Positions 16,364 to 25,523 of a stretch of 64,000 bases of DNA are shown here, piece after piece. Numbering within the stretch: position 1 is the first letter of the stretch; every line of letters starts with the position of its first letter. The DNA comes from Arthrobacter sp. Soil762 (GTDB lineage Bacteria; Actinomycetota; Actinomycetes; Actinomycetales; Micrococcaceae): positions 630,822 through 694,821 of the forward strand of contig NZ_LMSG01000001.1 of NCBI RefSeq assembly GCF_001428335.1. Direction: 5' to 3'. Below the pieces are notes generated by a model. That model did not search any database, had not been told where the DNA came from, and saw only the letters and a program-made list of their open reading frames with translations. A program made the translations under genes and the position numbers.

Positions 16364-17482
16364 ATGACAGACATCAAGTACCAGGCGCGTCTGCAGGTGC
16401 TGTCTCAGTGGGCGACTGAGGCAGCTGGGCAGGGTCACCTCGTTCCGCGCATCGCCGATCTGGAGGCCATCTCCGCGGCGAGGACCGTCGATGCCCCGGG
16501 TGTGAGCAGGGAGGCCGTCCAGCCATGGTTGCCGACAATCCAGTGGCTGTTGAAACAGGCTGCTTTTGGTGTTGTGGACCCGCATGTCCAGCTCCCCGAC
16601 GAATTGTCGCGGCCCGTGCGTGCGGCCCACGCTCTCCAAGTCGTTCCACCCGACGAAAATTCAGCCGACGCGCCGGCGCCGCCGGCGATGGAAGTAAGCC
16701 TCGTGGCGGTCGTTCCCCCGGACACGGAACACGGAAGCAGCCACGCCGCCGAAGCCGTCACAGTCATCGCGGAGATCAAACCCGCTCCCCCCATTGCCAA
16801 GGGACCGAAGTGGGAGTCCGAGGCCCATGAGCAGGTTAAAGGCGCCGTTCAGCGATTCACCAAACCACTCCACGATCTCCTCACCCGTGATGCCAATGAG
16901 GGCGACACCCGCCTTTTGATTACGGACATGCTCTGCGAGGGTTTGGGCTATGACAAATTCCGCGACCTGACCACCGAATACATGGTCAGGCAGGATTTCG
17001 CGGACTACGGCGTCAGAATTGACAAGCAGCTGATTGCCTTCATAGAGGTCAAACGGGTGAGCCAGAAACTCAATGAGCGCCACCTTCGCCAGGTCCAAAT
17101 GTATGCGGTCAACGAGGGTGTGGAATGGATGATCCTCACCAACGGCCAGGTCTGGCAGGCCTACCACCTGACCGGCGGGCTCCCCGTGATTTTGAATCTC
17201 GCCTTCGAAGTTGACCTCCTCGGCCCTGAATCGCTGGAGGCAAAAGCGGACAAAATGTTCTTCCTCCACCGAGAGGCGCTCAAGCGCCGTCGGATCGATG
17301 AGCTGTGGAAGCACCGCGCGGCAACATCGCCGGATGCGCTGCTCGACGTCATCCTGTCCGACTCGGTGCTGGACATCATCCGCAAGGAAATCAAGCGGAA
17401 TACCGGGATCACCACAACGGTCCAGACCTTGGCGGCAGTGATCCGGACAGAGATAGTTGACCCTAAGCTTCGCAACAGGTAG
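16364..17482 (+). CDS. HsdR-N-like PD-(D/E)XK nuclease domain protein
   Basis: 372 aa. The first 75 residues are a helical region (QARLQVLSQWATEAAGQGHL), followed by a Pro/Ala-rich linker. Residues about 170-310 resemble the N-terminal nuclease domain of type I restriction subunit R: DYGVRIDKQLIAFIEVKRVS carries the D...E-x-K catalytic signature, followed by RHLRQVQMYAVNEGVEWMIL and TNGQVWQAYHL. No helicase, methylase or specificity subunit is nearby, so this is an orphan nuclease-like protein, not a restriction system. The ATG at 16364 is preceded by a purine-rich site; a TTG at 16343 is less likely. It is divergent from the ter operon, suggesting a shared stress or defence role. Confidence 0.75.
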   Translation: MTDIKYQARLQVLSQWATEAAGQGHLVPRIADLEAISAARTVDAPGVSREAVQPWLPTIQWLLKQAAFGVVDPHVQLPDELSRPVRAAHALQVVPPDENSADAPAPPAMEVSLVAVVPPDTEHGSSHAAEAVTVIAEIKPAPPIAKGPKWESEAHEQVKGAVQRFTKPLHDLLTRDANEGDTRLLITDMLCEGLGYDKFRDLTTEYMVRQDFADYGVRIDKQLIAFIEVKRVSQKLNERHLRQVQMYAVNEGVEWMILTNGQVWQAYHLTGGLPVILNLAFEVDLLGPESLEAKADKMFFLHREALKRRRIDELWKHRAATSPDALLDVILSDSVLDIIRKEIKRNTGITTTVQTLAAVIRTEIVDPKLRNR

Positions 17483-17484
17483 AG

Positions 17485-17504
17485 CGGACGACGGCGGGAC
17501 CTCC
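17485..17504. repeat. half copy of the hairpin family (left arm only)
   Basis: cggacgacggcggga followed by CCTCC, then the match stops abruptly at TTCAGG, 13 bases before the kinase stop. The right arm is missing, so no hairpin can form here. It lies just after the nuclease-like gene. Confidence 0.8.
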
Positions 17505-17516
17505 TTCAGGCAACCA

Positions 17517-18992
17517 TCAGGCAGTTCTAAGTCGCACCAACCCGTGCGTGATCGAAGCCGTGGCTTCATATATTTCGCGATACAGCCCGTATAAGGCTCG
17601 GTACCTCGCTGCGGTCTCCTCGCGTGGCTTGATCACTGACACAATAGGATTCCACTGTCGAATCGATACGGGCTTCAGGGCATTCGCAGCTAAGTATGCG
17701 GCTCCAAAGCTGGCACCGATGGTTACCGCCGGCATCTCCTGGTCCAGCCCGGTGACATCAGAAACAATCTGCGTCCAGAGCCCGCCCTGCGTGCCACCGC
17801 CTACAGCGATGGTGCGCTGCACCTCACCACCCAGATTCTCCAGCGCCTCGACGTTGTGCCGTACGCCAAACGCGGTGGCTTCCAAGGTGGCCCGGTACAG
17901 ATCCCCGCGCGTGTGATCCAGTGTCAGTCCTGCGATGAGGCCCCGTGCGTCCGGGTCAGCAATGGGCGTCCGTTCGCCGGCAAAATACGGCAGCATCAGC
18001 AACCCGTTCGCGCCGGGACCTGAGCCTTCCGCCTCGGACAACAGGGTGGAAAAGTCCGGCGAGCCAAGGATTTTACGCAACCAGCCAGTGATAGCACCGG
18101 ACGTTGCCATACCACCCGCCAGGTTATAGGTTCCCGGCATTGCGCCCACCGTGCCCCACATCAAAGACGAGGTTTTCCTGGCCTGAAGAGTGTTTATCAG
18201 GAACATCGTCGTGCCGTACATCAACATCAAATCACCGGGATTCTGGGCGTCCACGCTTAAGGCTTCTGACCAGGCATCAATGGTTCCACCGATGACGGGA
18301 GTCCCTGCGGGGATACCCGTCAGGCCGGACACTTCGGTGTTCACGTGGCCGACGATGTCACCGGGCCAGACCAGCCGAGGCAGATTGAGGGATTGGATCA
18401 GCCTTCCCGCAAACGGTGCATGCCAGTCATGGCGGCCGGTGTCGTACATGGGCGTGCACTGGCTGGCGGAGTGGTGATCGAGAATGTACTCACCCGTCAG
18501 CTGGTAGGCCAGCCAGGAACTCGGCATGAACAGCATGCGCGTCCTCGAAGCAACGTCGGGCTCATGGTCAGAGATCCAAGCCAGCTTTGGCCCCACGGAC
18601 TGTGTCGACAACCCGGAACCGCATCGATCGACGATCGACTGTTCACCCAGTTCTGAGGTGAGGTACTGGATCTGGTTTACAGCCCTGCTGTCGACTCCAT
18701 AGAGAATCGCGGGACGCAGCGGCCGAGCTTGCTGGTCAGCAACGAGCACGCAAGGCCCCATACCGCTCACGCCGACCCCCACCACGCTGACATTGTCAGT
18801 AGCCGTAAGTTCCCGGGATATTTGCTTGAACTCGTCCCACCAGACGCCGGCGTCCATTTCGACCTGGCCTGGAGCGGGTCGGCTTACGTCGTGGACGCAA
18901 ACCGCCGTCGCATGAATCTTGCCCTCGAAGTCCACCAAGACCCCTTTGCTGCTGGAGGTGCCGATATCCACGCCCATGACAACGTCCACCAC
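17517..18992 (-). CDS. FGGY family carbohydrate kinase
   Basis: 491-aa sugar kinase. ATP/phosphate motif GVDIGTSSSKGVLVDFEG at the N-terminus, PHOSPHATE-2-like GGTIDAWSEAL in the middle, and AVGGGTQGGLWTQIVSDVTG with GASFGAAYLA at the C-terminus, all typical of xylulokinase/gluconokinase relatives. Substrate is uncertain: a ketose or polyol from the adjacent ABC importer is likely. The start is ambiguous among ATG 19022, GTG 18992 and ATG 18977. I favour GTG 18992 because AGGAAGG lies 9 bases upstream. It follows the epimerase by about 120 bp and is last in the cluster. Confidence 0.85.
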   Translation of the reverse strand: MVDVVMGVDIGTSSSKGVLVDFEGKIHATAVCVHDVSRPAPGQVEMDAGVWWDEFKQISRELTATDNVSVVGVGVSGMGPCVLVADQQARPLRPAILYGVDSRAVNQIQYLTSELGEQSIVDRCGSGLSTQSVGPKLAWISDHEPDVASRTRMLFMPSSWLAYQLTGEYILDHHSASQCTPMYDTGRHDWHAPFAGRLIQSLNLPRLVWPGDIVGHVNTEVSGLTGIPAGTPVIGGTIDAWSEALSVDAQNPGDLMLMYGTTMFLINTLQARKTSSLMWGTVGAMPGTYNLAGGMATSGAITGWLRKILGSPDFSTLLSEAEGSGPGANGLLMLPYFAGERTPIADPDARGLIAGLTLDHTRGDLYRATLEATAFGVRHNVEALENLGGEVQRTIAVGGGTQGGLWTQIVSDVTGLDQEMPAVTIGASFGAAYLAANALKPVSIRQWNPIVSVIKPREETAARYRALYGLYREIYEATASITHGLVRLRTA

Positions 18993-19113
18993 CGGATGCC
19001 GCCTTCCTGCTTCATTGCCCATCCGCTTTGAAGCGGACGGGCAGATCATTGATGGCCAGCTTCGGTACCACAGGCCTACTAAAACCATGGGCCCGACGTG
19101 CCCCGATGAGTGC

Positions 19114-19998
19114 CTATCGCTGGATGGCGTGCCCCTCGGCGTCCAGGTGATCCCGCCAGGACCGCTTGGCTTTCCACCCAAGCATCCGGTTTGCCTTCTC
19201 ACACGAGATCCCTGAGGAATCCACCCGGTCCAGTGTCCGCAGCTCGATCTTGTCTCCGTAATACTCCTTGAGCATCTGGGCAAAATCCCGTCCACCGACG
19301 TTGTCAGGATTGGCGATATAGAACACCTCGTGGCCGGGGATGTTTGATTCAACAGCAAGGACTATCGCGTCAGCCAGATCCTCGGAATCCACGTAGCTCC
19401 ACAGATTGGGACTCAGCTGGGCGGCATCCCGGACCTGGCTGCCCAGGTTTCGTTCATAGTTTCCAGGATGCTGCACATGGCTGGGCCGGATGGAGATGCA
19501 CCGCATGTTGCTGCGTCGCACAGCCGCATCGCACAGTTCCTCGCCAAATAGTTTTGACAGCGCGTAGGGGTCCTGCGGCCGGATCGGATGAAGTTCATCA
19601 ACCGGTGCATAATCCGGAAGGACCGGAACTTCAGGGAAGAAAAACCCCGGCACCGTTTCACTGGAAATGTTGACGAACACCTTGACTCCCGCACGGACGG
19701 ATGCCTCGATCATGTTGAACGTGCCCATGATGTTGTTCTGGAATACCACGTGCGGGGGATTGTGGGTGGGTTCGGGAATCGCCCCGGCATGAACCACCGC
19801 ATCGAAGCCGCGAACGATCCCGTACACCTGGCCCGCATCTGTGAGGTCCGCCTGCTGATAGTCCGGTTCGCCGGGCAGAATTCGGTCAAATGCGTGGCGG
19901 CCCAGGTCCGATCCGGTGACCTCATGCCCAGCTGCGATCAGCGCGCCGACCACCGCGGTGCCAACCTTGCCGCGGGAACCTGTAACGAGAACTTTCAT
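19114..19998 (-). CDS. NAD-dependent epimerase/dehydratase family protein
   Basis: 294-aa extended SDR. NAD-binding TGSRGKVGTAV at the N-terminus, FDAVVHAGAIPEP after the fourth strand, and catalytic Tyr-x3-Lys in DPYALSKLFGE. Such proteins epimerise, oxidise or reduce sugars and sugar acids (uronate or aldose dehydrogenases belong here). GGGAG sits before the ATG. A strong hairpin (20079-20112) separates it from dhaL upstream, so it may have its own transcript together with the FGGY kinase. Likely works on the carbohydrate handled by this cluster. Confidence 0.85.
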   Translation of the reverse strand: MKVLVTGSRGKVGTAVVGALIAAGHEVTGSDLGRHAFDRILPGEPDYQQADLTDAGQVYGIVRGFDAVVHAGAIPEPTHNPPHVVFQNNIMGTFNMIEASVRAGVKVFVNISSETVPGFFFPEVPVLPDYAPVDELHPIRPQDPYALSKLFGEELCDAAVRRSNMRCISIRPSHVQHPGNYERNLGSQVRDAAQLSPNLWSYVDSEDLADAIVLAVESNIPGHEVFYIANPDNVGGRDFAQMLKEYYGDKIELRTLDRVDSSGISCEKANRMLGWKAKRSWRDHLDAEGHAIQR

Positions 19999-20078
19999 TT
20001 TCCACTCCCTGTGACTTGGTTACCTCTGAAAGCCGGGGGCTGCCTGGCTTTAAACCGCCCGAGTTCCGGTGCAGGTGC

Positions 20079-20112
20079 TGTGCCGGGACCGGCTACAGCC
20101 GGTCCCGGCACA
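20079..20112 (-). terminator. 14-bp hairpin after dhaL
   Basis: Arms TGTGCCGGGACCGG (20079-20092) and 20099-20112 are perfect complements with a 6-base loop. It lies 13-46 bases beyond the dhaL stop on the minus strand and divides the importer/dhaKL genes from the epimerase and FGGY kinase genes. No clear T-run is visible. Confidence 0.7.
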
Positions 20113-20124
20113 AAGCATGAACCG

Positions 20125-20751
20125 CTAGGACTTGGTCCGCACCGAAGCTGTGCGCCACGATTCGAGGAACCGCAGCATCGCCGTCGCACCGGGGTCCTGG
20201 AGACCTATGCTTCGTTCCTGGAGCCACGCCGCCCGGCCCCGCCTCGAGCGCAGCGAACGCGTGTCGATCACAGCCTTTTCGGCGGCCGATATGGCCGCAT
20301 CCAGTCCGCTCGTTCCGTCGTCGCCGGCATCAAGTGCATCCGCCGCCGGCATAATCGCATCCACGATGGTCTTGTCGCCGATTTGCGTCTTGCCTCGCTG
20401 GGCAATGTTTTCGCCGGCGGCCCGCACAAAGCGGGCGGCGGCCCGGATATCCACGTCTTCAACGTCTTTCCACACTTTCGATCCGGCGAGAAGCCCGCCC
20501 GCTACCAGCGCTGCCATCGTAGACGGGTTGGCGTTAGCGAAAGCCTTGGCGCACGCGCGGGCAATTTCCGACGGGCTGGCATCCTGCGGAATTTCAGCCA
20601 GGGCTTCAATCACTGCGCCGGCACCGAGCGTGATCGTAATGCCGAGATCGCCGTCTCCCAATGCCTGGTCGAGGTCCCGCAATTCGTCCGCGTACGCCAC
20701 AACCTCCTTCAGGCTGCCCTGGATCTGTTCAGTGAGTTCTGTCGAGCGCAT
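20125..20751 (-). CDS. dhaL: dihydroxyacetone kinase-like subunit DhaL
   Basis: 208 aa. ADP/Mg-binding pattern LDQALGDGDLGITIT with the conserved aspartates near 30-35, NPSTMAALVAGGLLAG (loop contacting nucleotide), and C-terminal GLQDPGATAM. DhaL is the nucleotide-binding subunit that phosphorylates the substrate held covalently on DhaK. No DhaM (PTS phosphodonor) is present, so ATP rather than phosphoenolpyruvate is the likely donor. GGAGG precedes the ATG by about 8 bases, and the gene follows dhaK by 3 bp. Confidence 0.9.
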   Translation of the reverse strand: MRSTELTEQIQGSLKEVVAYADELRDLDQALGDGDLGITITLGAGAVIEALAEIPQDASPSEIARACAKAFANANPSTMAALVAGGLLAGSKVWKDVEDVDIRAAARFVRAAGENIAQRGKTQIGDKTIVDAIMPAADALDAGDDGTSGLDAAISAAEKAVIDTRSLRSRRGRAAWLQERSIGLQDPGATAMLRFLESWRTASVRTKS

Positions 20752-20754
20752 GGT

Positions 20755-21756
20755 TCAAACCTCCAGGAAGAAAGGTGAAGACGCCGGCGCTTCAAGGAGC
20801 GCCAGCCGTTCGTCGTTGAGCTTGAGAAGCGAAATCGAGGCCCCGGCCATCTCAAGGCTGGTCGCGTATTCGCCAATGTAGTTTTTTTGAATGGTCACGC
20901 CATGCCCTGAGAGTTTCTGGTGCACGCGGCGGTACATGACATAGAGCTCTTCCAGGGGCGTCGCGCCCATGCCGTTCACCAGCACAGCAACCCGGTCGCC
21001 GTCGGCGAGTTCCAGATCCTCGACAAGCGCCCCAACCAGTCGGTCAGTGATGGCGTCCGCAGACTCAAGTGCACCGCGGTGGATACCGGGCTCACCGTGG
21101 ATGCCGATGCCTATTTCCATTTCCCCGTCCGGCAGGTCGAAGCTCAGGGCAGCTGTCGTGGGAAGGATGGTGGGTGAGAGCCCGATTCCCATCGTTGCGG
21201 TGTTGTCCACGATGTCCTCGGCGGCCGCCGCCACTTCATCGAGGCTGTCCCCGCGTTCCGCCGCAGCCCCTGCTGCCTTGTAGGCGAAGATCAGCCCGGC
21301 AACACCACGGCGCTCCAGGCGGTTGTCCTTTGGCTGGCTGGCCACATCGTCACGTCCCACAACGGTCCGTGTCTCGATGTCTTCAAGCTCCGCAAGATCC
21401 GCGGCAAGGTCGAAATTGAAAACATCTCCGCCGTAGTTGCCGTACAGGTAGAGCACTCCGGCCCCACCGTCAACGGCTTTTGTGGCTTCAAAGCACTGCT
21501 GTGAACTGGGCGAGCTGAACACATTGCCGATCGCGACGCCGGAGCACAGGCCCTGGCCGACATAGCCCTTGAACAGCGGCAGGTGGCCGGACCCGCCACC
21601 CGTTACGATGCCCACTTTGCCCTTGACTGGCGCGTCGGAGCGAACCATGATCCTGGGGTCCTCGCCCGGCGTCTTCAGCTTGCTGGGGTGGGCGAGGATA
21701 ATGCCCTCGATCATTTCGTCTACGAAGTCGACGGGATTGTTGATGATTTTCTTCAC
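20755..21756 (-). CDS. dhaK: dihydroxyacetone kinase-like subunit DhaK, variant substrate site
   Basis: 333 aa. Glycine-rich GIVTGGGSGHLPLF (50-62) and catalytic histidine His220 in IGIGIHGEPGI, which forms the hemiaminal with the ketose. Classical DHA kinases read GHEP at the first site; here it is GHLP. DhaK homologues in tetrose and polyol pathways of actinobacteria also depart from the classical site, so the substrate may be a ketotetrose or another ketose rather than dihydroxyacetone. GTG start with AGAAGGAA upstream. It lies between the ABC permease genes and dhaL, supporting phosphorylation of an imported sugar or its oxidation product. Confidence 0.88.
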   Translation of the reverse strand: MKKIINNPVDFVDEMIEGIILAHPSKLKTPGEDPRIMVRSDAPVKGKVGIVTGGGSGHLPLFKGYVGQGLCSGVAIGNVFSSPSSQQCFEATKAVDGGAGVLYLYGNYGGDVFNFDLAADLAELEDIETRTVVGRDDVASQPKDNRLERRGVAGLIFAYKAAGAAAERGDSLDEVAAAAEDIVDNTATMGIGLSPTILPTTAALSFDLPDGEMEIGIGIHGEPGIHRGALESADAITDRLVGALVEDLELADGDRVAVLVNGMGATPLEELYVMYRRVHQKLSGHGVTIQKNYIGEYATSLEMAGASISLLKLNDERLALLEAPASSPFFLEV

Positions 21757-21829
21757 GTTGTTCCTTCTGTTGATGCAGGAGTTCGATGGGTAGATGCGCT
21801 GTGTTGGCTGGAGAGCCGGCGGCGCAGGC

Positions 21830-22900
21830 CTAGGTCGGCTGAAGGACCGGTTTTCGGTTACGGCGCCGGCGCCATTTGATTTGTTCTGCCGCCATGGCAG
21901 CGACGAGGATCAGGCCCTGCGCGATGGCGTACTGATAGGACGACAGCCGCAGGGCGGTGAACCCGCTGGAAACGATTTCCAAGGTGAGTGTTGCGAGCAC
22001 TACGCCGAAAACGGTCGCGAAACCCCCGTTGGGGTTGGTACCGCCCAACACGGCAATGACAATCACAAGCAGGACATAAGAGGCCCCGTAGTCCGCAGAC
22101 GCCGTGGGGTTGCGGGCAATGAAGAACACGCCCGCGATTCCGCTGAGGAGTCCAGTCATCAGATAGGTGCTCATGAGTATTTTGCGGCTGGCAATGCCCG
22201 AGTACAAAGCCGCCGTCGGATTCGCACCCTGGAGCTGGATCCGCAGGCCAAGGGGCGTGCGATTGATGACGACGCCGATGGCAACGGCAACCAGGACAAA
22301 GAGACAGAAGAGCGTTGGAACTCCGCCGAGTGTCGACGCGCCAATGCCCGTCAGCACCTCAGGCGACCCGTAAAGGGTTTTGCCGCCGGTCCAGGCAACC
22401 GCAATTCCGTTGAAAATCTGCATCGTTCCGAGCGTCGCAAGAATCGGCGTGATGCCTAACCCTGAAATGAGAAGGCCGTTGATTGCCCCACCCAGGACAC
22501 CAACTGCCACACCGGCGAGGACGATCACAGGGAACATCTGCTCGGCCTGGCCTGGATCGTTGGCAGCCATCGCTGTGAACAACGTCGCCATCGTGATGGC
22601 TGAGAGGTTAGCCATCGCTACCAGGGACAGGTCGATCCCGCCCGTCAGCATGGCCAGCATCATCGCAATGGCAAGAACGCCGATTTCCGGTGAATTGAGC
22701 GCGATGTTCCGGAGATTCGTCCCGCTGAGGAAGATCGAGGGCCTAAGGGCAGCAAAGATGACGAAAGCGACCGCCAGCAGAATAAGCATCCTGCGGACGC
22801 CGCCTTCAATGCGGACGAGGGCAAGTGCCCGGGACCATCCTGACTCAACGGAGTCATTCATCCGGCTGAGGGGCTCGAGTCGGGGGTCGGTGAGTTTCAT
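21830..22900 (-). CDS. ABC sugar transporter permease (RbsC-like), second copy
   Basis: 356-aa membrane protein of the branched-chain/ribose permease family, about ten hydrophobic segments, with the family signatures MMLAMLTGGIDLSL near 75 and IAVLGGTNPNGG near 290. ATG at 22900 overlaps the upstream permease stop (ATGA) and has GGAAG before it; the frame continues upstream without family sequence. It pairs with the permease at 22897 to form a heterodimeric channel. Confidence 0.9.
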   Translation of the reverse strand: MKLTDPRLEPLSRMNDSVESGWSRALALVRIEGGVRRMLILLAVAFVIFAALRPSIFLSGTNLRNIALNSPEIGVLAIAMMLAMLTGGIDLSLVAMANLSAITMATLFTAMAANDPGQAEQMFPVIVLAGVAVGVLGGAINGLLISGLGITPILATLGTMQIFNGIAVAWTGGKTLYGSPEVLTGIGASTLGGVPTLFCLFVLVAVAIGVVINRTPLGLRIQLQGANPTAALYSGIASRKILMSTYLMTGLLSGIAGVFFIARNPTASADYGASYVLLVIVIAVLGGTNPNGGFATVFGVVLATLTLEIVSSGFTALRLSSYQYAIAQGLILVAAMAAEQIKWRRRRNRKPVLQPT

Positions 22901-23952
22901 GCCGGCACTTCCTGCTTCTGAATGGTCTCGTCCATGACTTTCGCGCGGGAGGACTTGCGGGAGGTGATCGCCTGGATGCCGACACCAAGGATGAGAAGTA
23001 GGCCTACGGCGGTCCGCTGCCATGCGCTGGGAACGCCTGCCAGGATAAGGCTGTTGAAGATCACCTGAACCAAGAGGACACCCAGGGTGGTGCCAAGTAC
23101 TGACCCCCGCCCACCGAAGATCGAGGCGCCGCCCAGGACGACTGCGGCAATGATATCGAGTTCGCTGCCGACGAGAATCTGGGGGCTGGCGGAGCGCTCC
23201 ATGATGACGTAGATCATTCCGCCGACTGCGGCCATGGTTCCGGCAATGACGTAAACCACCATTTGCGTGCGTACGACGCGGATGCCGGCACGCCGGGCCG
23301 CTTCGACGTCACCGCCTATGGCATAAATGCTCCGGCCGAACATGGTGTAGCGCAGGACCCAGGCGAGGCCCACGGCCATGAGCACCGCCGGCACGACCAG
23401 AATATGCAGGTAGGCACCTCCCGACGCCGTGTCCACTGCGAAGAGGTTCGTCGTTGAGACCGCAGCCATCGAATCGGGCAGGTCCGCGACATAACGCGAG
23501 CCTACGTAAGTCAGCAGCGCGCCCTTGAAAATGCCCTGGGTTCCAAGCGTGACGATGAGGGTGGAAAGCCGGAATCTGGCGATGAGGAAGCCGTTGATCG
23601 CCCCAAGGGACGCGCCGATAAGCAAGGCAAGAAGGAAAGCGGCGACGAGGCCCAAGTCAGGTGCACCGTTTTGGTGCATCTGGACGGTGGTGTAGGCGGC
23701 GAAAACAGCAATCGCTGCGAAAGAAACGTCTATGCCGCCGGAAATGATGACCATAAGGACACCGAGGGCGAAGATCAGGGGGACAATCGAGCTGCGCAGG
23801 ATGCTGAATGCTGTGGGGAGCGTAAAGAAAACAGGGTTCGCGATGGACATTCCCACGATCAGCGCCAGAAGAACCAGTGCGAGCACGCCCTCGTTGTTGG
23901 CTCCCCTCAACCGGCTGAGTCGAGTCGGAAGAGATAGGCTGATGGCGCTCAT
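22897..23952 (-). CDS. ABC sugar transporter permease (RbsC-like), first copy
   Basis: 351-aa permease with the same family signatures: LMVIISGGIDVSFAAIAVF near 70 and VLGGASIFGGRGS near 275. Two dissimilar permeases beside one double-domain ATPase is the arrangement of rhamnose, AI-2 (Lsr) and several polyol importers. Both ends overlap neighbours by 4 bp (ATGA), so the transporter genes are translationally coupled. Confidence 0.9.
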   Translation of the reverse strand: MSAISLSLPTRLSRLRGANNEGVLALVLLALIVGMSIANPVFFTLPTAFSILRSSIVPLIFALGVLMVIISGGIDVSFAAIAVFAAYTTVQMHQNGAPDLGLVAAFLLALLIGASLGAINGFLIARFRLSTLIVTLGTQGIFKGALLTYVGSRYVADLPDSMAAVSTTNLFAVDTASGGAYLHILVVPAVLMAVGLAWVLRYTMFGRSIYAIGGDVEAARRAGIRVVRTQMVVYVIAGTMAAVGGMIYVIMERSASPQILVGSELDIIAAVVLGGASIFGGRGSVLGTTLGVLLVQVIFNSLILAGVPSAWQRTAVGLLLILGVGIQAITSRKSSRAKVMDETIQKQEVPA

Positions 23953-25463
23953 GCGGCCACCTTCTCTCGAATGGTGTCGATGGCGACGTCATCGCCCTCG
24001 AGGATATCTACAACTCTGCCGTTCCGGACGACAAGCACTCTGTGACAGCAGGCAACCAGTTCCGGGGCATCGTCGGAGATGATGATGATGCCCATCCCCT
24101 CAGCCGCCTCGGCACGGAGTATTCCGAGGATCTCCGCTTTGGAGCCGATGTCGACTCCGACGGTTGGTCCGTTGAGCATTAGAATGCGCGGACGCCGTGC
24201 AAGCCATTTAGCCAGTACCACCCGCTGTGCGTTTCCGCCGGACAGCGACCGCACGGGGGCCTGAACGTTCGGGGCCTTGACGCGCAGACGGGCGAACAGC
24301 GCCTGGATTGTTTCGCGGACTGCGCGCAGGTCAAGCATGCGCAGCCTGGTTGCGTGCTCGTCAGGAGAGCCGGCGATGATGTTGTCTGCGATTGACTTAT
24401 CCATGAACAAGCCCTGCGTCAGCCGGTCTTCGGGGACGTAACCGATTCCCGCTTTGATGGCGTCGCTGATGGAGTGGATCCGCACGGGGCTCCCATCAAT
24501 TTTGATGATGCCGGATTCATGGGGTACTACCCCGAAGAGAGACTCTGCAATTTCGGTCCGTCCCGAGCCCAATAGCCCCGTGACCCCTAGGATCTCACCC
24601 CTGCGTAAGGTGAAAGAGACATCCTGATAGGCGCCCTCCAAACTCATTCGGTCCAGCTCAAGCACGACGCCGGATTCGGGCGGGAGCTCGCTGATGTTTC
24701 GCGACTCGTCCAATTCCAGGCCCGTCATGTGCAGGGCGATTGTTCTCGGAGTGAGCGTCGAAGCGAGGTCTGTGACGACGTTTTTTCCCGACCGGAGGAT
24801 CGCCACCCGCTGGGAAATCTTCAGCACCTCGTCCAGTTTGTGGGAGACGAAGATAAGGCCCACGCCGCGGGCCCGAAGCCGTTCCACGATAATGAACAGC
24901 CGTTCCACCTCGGTGTGGGTGAGCGCCGTGGTTGGCTCATCCATGATCAGGATGCGGGCGTCGCTGACCAGTGCGCGGCATATGGCGGTCAACTGCTTAT
25001 CGGCCACCGAGAGCTGCTCGACGTCGGCGTCAAGATCAAGCTTTAGCCCGAGTTCTTCAACAATGGCCTGGGCCGCCGGCCGAGCGGCCCGCTGACTGTA
25101 TGTGTGGCGGCGGCTGGCGACGGCGGAGGTCAGGACGATGTTCTCGGCAACGGTGAGATTCGGGAACAGCGAAAAGTCCTGGTAAATGACCTGAATCCCG
25201 TTCTTGATGGCGTTGGTGGTGTCCATCGAGGAGTGGCTGATGCCGTCGACAATGATCTCGCCGGAGTCGGGTTTCTCGGCACCGGAAATGATCTTGATCA
25301 GCGTCGACTTGCCGCATCCGTTTTCGCCGGCAAGGCACAGGACCTCGCCGGGCAGCAGGTCCAGGGTGACGCCGCTCAGTGCGGTGACACCACCGAACGT
25401 CTTGACGATGTTGCGAACCTCAAGCAAGGGTTGGGTCGGCTTATCGTGGGCAATGCTTGTCAT
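23949..25463 (-). CDS. sugar ABC transporter ATP-binding protein (two ATPase domains)
   Basis: 504 aa, RbsA/MglA type. First domain: Walker A GENGCGKSTL, Q-loop YQDFSLF, signature-like LSVADKQL, Walker B ILIMDEPT. Second domain: the P-loop is degenerate (GLLGSGRTEI), but the signature LSGGNAQRVVLAKWLARRP and Walker B ILMLNGPTVGVD are present. In Walker B the usual Glu/Asp-Glu-Pro is replaced by NGP, so the second site is probably weak in hydrolysis, as is common in this family. Energises uptake of the cluster's carbohydrate. Confidence 0.92.
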   Translation of the reverse strand: MTSIAHDKPTQPLLEVRNIVKTFGGVTALSGVTLDLLPGEVLCLAGENGCGKSTLIKIISGAEKPDSGEIIVDGISHSSMDTTNAIKNGIQVIYQDFSLFPNLTVAENIVLTSAVASRRHTYSQRAARPAAQAIVEELGLKLDLDADVEQLSVADKQLTAICRALVSDARILIMDEPTTALTHTEVERLFIIVERLRARGVGLIFVSHKLDEVLKISQRVAILRSGKNVVTDLASTLTPRTIALHMTGLELDESRNISELPPESGVVLELDRMSLEGAYQDVSFTLRRGEILGVTGLLGSGRTEIAESLFGVVPHESGIIKIDGSPVRIHSISDAIKAGIGYVPEDRLTQGLFMDKSIADNIIAGSPDEHATRLRMLDLRAVRETIQALFARLRVKAPNVQAPVRSLSGGNAQRVVLAKWLARRPRILMLNGPTVGVDIGSKAEILGILRAEAAEGMGIIIISDDAPELVACCHRVLVVRNGRVVDILEGDDVAIDTIREKVAA

Positions 25464-25523
25464 AGCGAAACCTTTCAGGAGGGCGTGGGGCCGGGCCTTG
25501 TGGCCGCCCCACGCCCCGAACGA

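Noticed and set aside
16364..17482. Complete type I restriction-modification system
   Set aside because: Only an HsdR-N-like domain is present; no HsdM, HsdS or helicase.
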